Shown: positions 61,177 through 64,000 of the stretch, piece by piece | Layout of the letters: each line of letters opens with the position of its first letter | Position numbering within the stretch: the stretch's first letter is position 1 | NCBI GenBank assembly: GCA_019638085.1 | Contig: JAHBUL010000010.1 | Span: 1 to 64,000, forward strand | From: Flavobacteriales bacterium | GTDB taxonomy: Bacteria > Bacteroidota > Bacteroidia > Flavobacteriales_F > PHOS-HE28 | Length of the DNA stretch: 64,000 bases | Direction of reading: 5' to 3' | Notes under the pieces: generated by a model | What the model was told of the DNA's origin: nothing | Seen by the model: only the letters and a program-made list of their open reading frames with translations | Database searches by the model: none | Program-made: the position numbers and the translations under genes

Positions 61177-61812
61177 ATGCGAGAGGAAAAACCACGCGTC
61201 GACCTCAGCCGTTTCGATAACTCGGACTTCCCATTGGGCGCCGGGCTGATCAAGCGCACCTTGTGGTATTTCGTGAATGCGCTCTTCTTCATCAATCCGC
61301 TCTTTCCATTCCGATCGCCCAAGCCATTGCTGCTGCGGCTTTTCGGTGCCAAGGTGGGTAAGGGCGTGGTGATCCATCCGGGAGTGAACATCAAGTTCCC
61401 GTGGAAGCTTTCCATCGGTGATCATGTGTGGATCGGCCAGCGCGCATGGTTGGACAACATCGACCAGCTCACCATTCACAACAACGTGGTGATCAGCCAA
61501 GGGGCCATGTTGATCCTCGGCAGCCATGATTACAAGAAGCTGAATTATCCTACCCTTGCTGGTCCCGTGGTGCTTGAGGAAGGCAGTTGGGTGGGTGCCG
61601 GGGCCTTGGTGTTGGGAGGTGTTACCATGAAGAGTCATTCGCTCCTGGCCGCTGGTAGCGTGACCGGAAAGGCCTTAAGGGCCTACACCATCTACCGCGG
61701 GAATCCTGCAGTACCTGTGCGTGATCGTGTGATGGAGGGCGAATCCCCACATGTTCCGGACATCGCTGAAGAGGAAGACCGCCTGCGCAATGCTGCTGCG
61801 GAAGGAACATGA
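61177..61812 (+). CDS. WcaF-like sugar acetyltransferase
   Basis: A 211-residue left-handed beta-helix acetyltransferase. The hexapeptide pattern is clear in VGKGVVIHPGVNIKFPWKLSIGDHVWIGQ and later in EEGSWVGAGALVLGGVTMKSHSLLAAGSV; the catalytic His is in ILGSHDYKKLNYP. It transfers acetyl from acetyl-CoA to a sugar of the polysaccharide, complementing the deacetylase at the head of the operon. The ATG at 61177 is preferred to a TTG at 61171. It overlaps the next gene by 4 bases (ATGA). Confidence 0.9.
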   Translation: MREEKPRVDLSRFDNSDFPLGAGLIKRTLWYFVNALFFINPLFPFRSPKPLLLRLFGAKVGKGVVIHPGVNIKFPWKLSIGDHVWIGQRAWLDNIDQLTIHNNVVISQGAMLILGSHDYKKLNYPTLAGPVVLEEGSWVGAGALVLGGVTMKSHSLLAAGSVTGKALRAYTIYRGNPAVPVRDRVMEGESPHVPDIAEEEDRLRNAAAEGT

Positions 61813-62573
61813 AGGTATCGGTCATCACGATCTGTTACAACGCTGCTTCGGAGATCGATGAGACCATCCGCAGCGTGATGGTGCAGGACCATGCGGACAT
61901 CGAGCACATCGTGATCGACGGAGGAAGCACGGACGGTACACAGGAACGGATAGAGCGCTACGCGGAGTGCATCGCACAATTCGTGAGCGAAAAGGACAAG
62001 GGTGTGTATGATGCGATGAACAAAGGCCTTCGGCTCGCCACAGGCGAAGTGGTGGCTTTTGTGAACGCCGGTGATATGATGGCCACGCGCAATACGGTGA
62101 GCTATATGGTGCACGCTTTCACGGAGCAGGATGCGGATGCGATCTATGGTGATGCCCTGATGGTGGACCCGGACGACATCACCAAGGTGAAGCGGTTCTG
62201 GAAAGGCGGTGAGTACGTTCGGGCGAATTTTCGAAAAGGCTGGATGCCGCCACATTTGGGCACCTACATCCGCAAAAGCGCATACGACCGCTTCGGCCTG
62301 TTCAACACGGAACTGAAGGTGAGCGCGGACTACGAACTGATGTTCCGTTTCCTGTACAAGCACAGGCTGCACGCCCGGTATGTCCCGAAGGTGCTGGTGC
62401 GATTCCGGCTGGGTGGGGTGAGCAACCGCTCGTTAGGCCACATCTGGCGGGCGAACAAGGAAGTGTACCAAGCGTGGAAACTGAACGGGGAGCCAGTGTC
62501 GCCACTGATCATGCTGCGTAAGCCGTTGCGAAAACTCGGGCAGATGCTCAGGCGCGGCCCGGAGGAAATGTGA
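61809..62573 (+). CDS. Glycosyltransferase family 2 (WcaA-like)
   Basis: A 254-residue GT-A enzyme. VSVITICYNAASEIDETIRSV starts the fold, IEHIVIDGGSTDGTQE holds the nucleotide-binding Asp, and DADAIYGDALMVDPDD and SADYELMFRFLYKH supply the metal-binding and catalytic acids. It closes the operon that started at 57533. The specific linkage made is unknown. Confidence 0.93.
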   Translation: MKVSVITICYNAASEIDETIRSVMVQDHADIEHIVIDGGSTDGTQERIERYAECIAQFVSEKDKGVYDAMNKGLRLATGEVVAFVNAGDMMATRNTVSYMVHAFTEQDADAIYGDALMVDPDDITKVKRFWKGGEYVRANFRKGWMPPHLGTYIRKSAYDRFGLFNTELKVSADYELMFRFLYKHRLHARYVPKVLVRFRLGGVSNRSLGHIWRANKEVYQAWKLNGEPVSPLIMLRKPLRKLGQMLRRGPEEM

Positions 62574-62657
62574 TGAGCGGTCCCCGCCACTTGTACCGTA
62601 CGAGTACATTTATCGCGCTGCCTTCATGGTGAGGGCACATTCCACTCATCCCTTGCA

Positions 62658-64000
62658 ATGAAGTTAAGATCCCTCCCTCTTCTGCTACTGAGCGCTGTAT
62701 TGACCCTCAGCGCTACTGCGCAGAAGAAATACACGTACACCTCCGTCCCCGACGATCCGATGCAGGTGCGCATCTACACGTTGGATAACGGGCTCAAGGT
62801 CTATCTCTCACAGAACAAGGACCGGCCCCGGATCCAGACGAACATCGTGGTCCGCGCCGGCAGCAAGTACGACCCCTCCACTGCCACAGGTCTTGCGCAC
62901 TATTTGGAACACATGCTGTTCAAGGGCACGCATCAGATCGCCACGTTGGATTGGGCCACGGAGAGCGGTTATCTGGATCAGATCTCGGACCTCTATGAAA
63001 AGCGGCGCAATACCACCGATGAAGCCGAGCGGGCCTTGATCTACAGGCAGATCGATAGCTTGAGCAATGTGGCGGCCAAGTATGCTGCACCGAACGAGTA
63101 TGACAAGATGATCACCTCCATCGGCGCGAAGGGTACCAATGCCTATACCAGCACCGAACAGACGGTCTACATCAACGACATCCCCACGAACGCACAGGAA
63201 AAGTGGATGATGATCGAATCGGTGCGCTTCCAGGACCTGGTCTTGCGCCTCTTCCATACCGAGCTGGAAACGGTGTTCGAGGAGTTCAACCGTGGACAGG
63301 ACAACGACTATAGGAAGGCGAGCGAAGCCATGGACAAGGAGCTTTATAAGAAGCACCCATACGGCACGCAGACCACCATTGGCACGGGAGAAGATCTGAA
63401 GAACCCCAGCATGGTGAAGATCCATGAGTACTTCAACACGTACTACGTGCCGAACAACATGGCCGTGATCATGGCCGGTGATATCGACTACGACAGCACC
63501 ATCGCCATGGTGGACAAGTACTTCGGAAGCTGGAAGTCCAAGCCTGTGCCGCAGTTCTCCTTCACGCCTGAGGACCCCATTACCAAGCCTGATACACTCA
63601 GCGTTCGCGGCCCCATGGCCGGTTGGGTGAGCATGGGCTGGCGCTTCGGTGGTACCAAGAGCGGCGACCCCATCATGTTGGACCTTATCTCCGGCATCAT
63701 GAGCAATGGCCAAGCCGGCCTGATCGACCTGGACCTGATCCAACAGCAGAAGGTGCTCGACGCCTATGCGTACTCACAGGAGCAGATGGATTATTCGCAA
63801 TTCACCATGGGCGGCAATCCCAAGCAAGGGCAGAGCTTGGAGGAGGTCCGTAAACTGTTGCTCGGTGAACTGGAAAAGCTCAAGAAGGGCGAGTTCGACG
63901 ATTGGCTCATTCAAGCGGTGGTGAACGATCAGCGCCAACAGCGCATCCGCTACTGGAATGAAAGGAACAATCTTCGTGCATACGCCCTCACGGATGCGTT
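62658..64000 (+). CDS. M16 family zinc metallopeptidase (partial, runs off the window)
   Basis: At least 447 residues; the gene continues past the end. The signal peptide MKLRSLPLLLLSAVLTLSATAQ starts at the ATG at 62658. The inverted zinc motif H-x-x-E-H is intact (His81, Glu84, His85 in LAHYLEHMLFKGT), preceded by VRAGSKYDPSTATG and followed by TNAYTSTEQTVYIND, typical of M16 peptidases. A charged insertion of about 70 residues between LDQISDLYEKRRNTTDEAERALIY and the next conserved stretch is typical of the Bacteroidota pitrilysin-like exported type. It should degrade peptides in the periplasm; a second M16 domain is expected downstream. Confidence 0.93.
   Translation, partial: MKLRSLPLLLLSAVLTLSATAQKKYTYTSVPDDPMQVRIYTLDNGLKVYLSQNKDRPRIQTNIVVRAGSKYDPSTATGLAHYLEHMLFKGTHQIATLDWATESGYLDQISDLYEKRRNTTDEAERALIYRQIDSLSNVAAKYAAPNEYDKMITSIGAKGTNAYTSTEQTVYINDIPTNAQEKWMMIESVRFQDLVLRLFHTELETVFEEFNRGQDNDYRKASEAMDKELYKKHPYGTQTTIGTGEDLKNPSMVKIHEYFNTYYVPNNMAVIMAGDIDYDSTIAMVDKYFGSWKSKPVPQFSFTPEDPITKPDTLSVRGPMAGWVSMGWRFGGTKSGDPIMLDLISGIMSNGQAGLIDLDLIQQQKVLDAYAYSQEQMDYSQFTMGGNPKQGQSLEEVRKLLLGELEKLKKGEFDDWLIQAVVNDQRQQRIRYWNERNNLRAYALTDA

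Overview
The window reads as a chromosome segment of a GC-rich member of the Bacteroidota, most probably a Flavobacteriales-like environmental bacterium. The evidence is nine large exported proteins with type IX secretion (T9SS) sorting domains (seven type A, two type B), PKD, FG-GAP and beta-propeller architectures, a sodium/solute symporter beside a PIG-L deacetylase, GH3 and DUF2797 proteins, and repeated promoter boxes of the form TAnnTTyG, the Bacteroidota -7 element. The species assignment is inference. I saw no rRNA, tRNA, CRISPR array, intact transposase or prophage.

Layout. 1-14 kb: a DUF2911 protein, a tandem pair of paralogous T9SS proteins each followed by a related terminator, the symporter and PIG-L gene, and a divergent 14-repeat FG-GAP protein. 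14-26 kb: four consecutive minus-strand exported proteins. 25.5-27.6 kb: a LytS/LytTR-type two-component pair. 28-37 kb: a housekeeping block on the minus strand (etfB, etfA, bifunctional nuclease, UPF0104-type membrane protein, CNT nucleoside transporter, ClC, thyA, folA, lipoprotein). 37-46 kb: YihY, another exported propeller protein, two lipoproteins, pyruvate dehydrogenase E1 beta and a membrane pyrophosphatase. 46-53.5 kb: deoxynucleoside kinase with a basic tail, an exported propeller-like protein, a GH3 enzyme, a DUF2797 protein, SppA and a membrane phosphoesterase. 53.5-57.4 kb: a visibly AT-richer stretch with an exported propeller protein, a GT39-like membrane glycosyltransferase and a DUF2306 membrane protein. 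57.5-62.6 kb: a tightly overlapping polysaccharide operon (deacetylase, two GT4 enzymes, WcaF-like acetyltransferase, GT2) that carries a VapBC-like toxin-antitoxin pair. From 62.66 kb: an M16 peptidase that runs off the window.

How the genes fit together. The ETF, pyruvate dehydrogenase and pyrophosphatase genes serve central energy metabolism. thyA, folA, the nucleoside transporter and the deoxynucleoside kinase together cover dTMP supply and nucleoside salvage. The 57-62 kb operon should build and export-modify a surface polysaccharide. The many T9SS cargo proteins point to an elaborate outer surface; the secretion machinery itself is not in this window.

The most unusual signals lie between the genes: an exact 83-bp duplication that places a copy of the PIG-L promoter and start codon upstream of the sensor kinase; a family of degenerate word-like repeats that sit directly after stop codons, three of them in the same composite order; structured hairpins at 41.28-41.47 kb resembling an undescribed RNA; and paired hairpin or MITE-like repeats.
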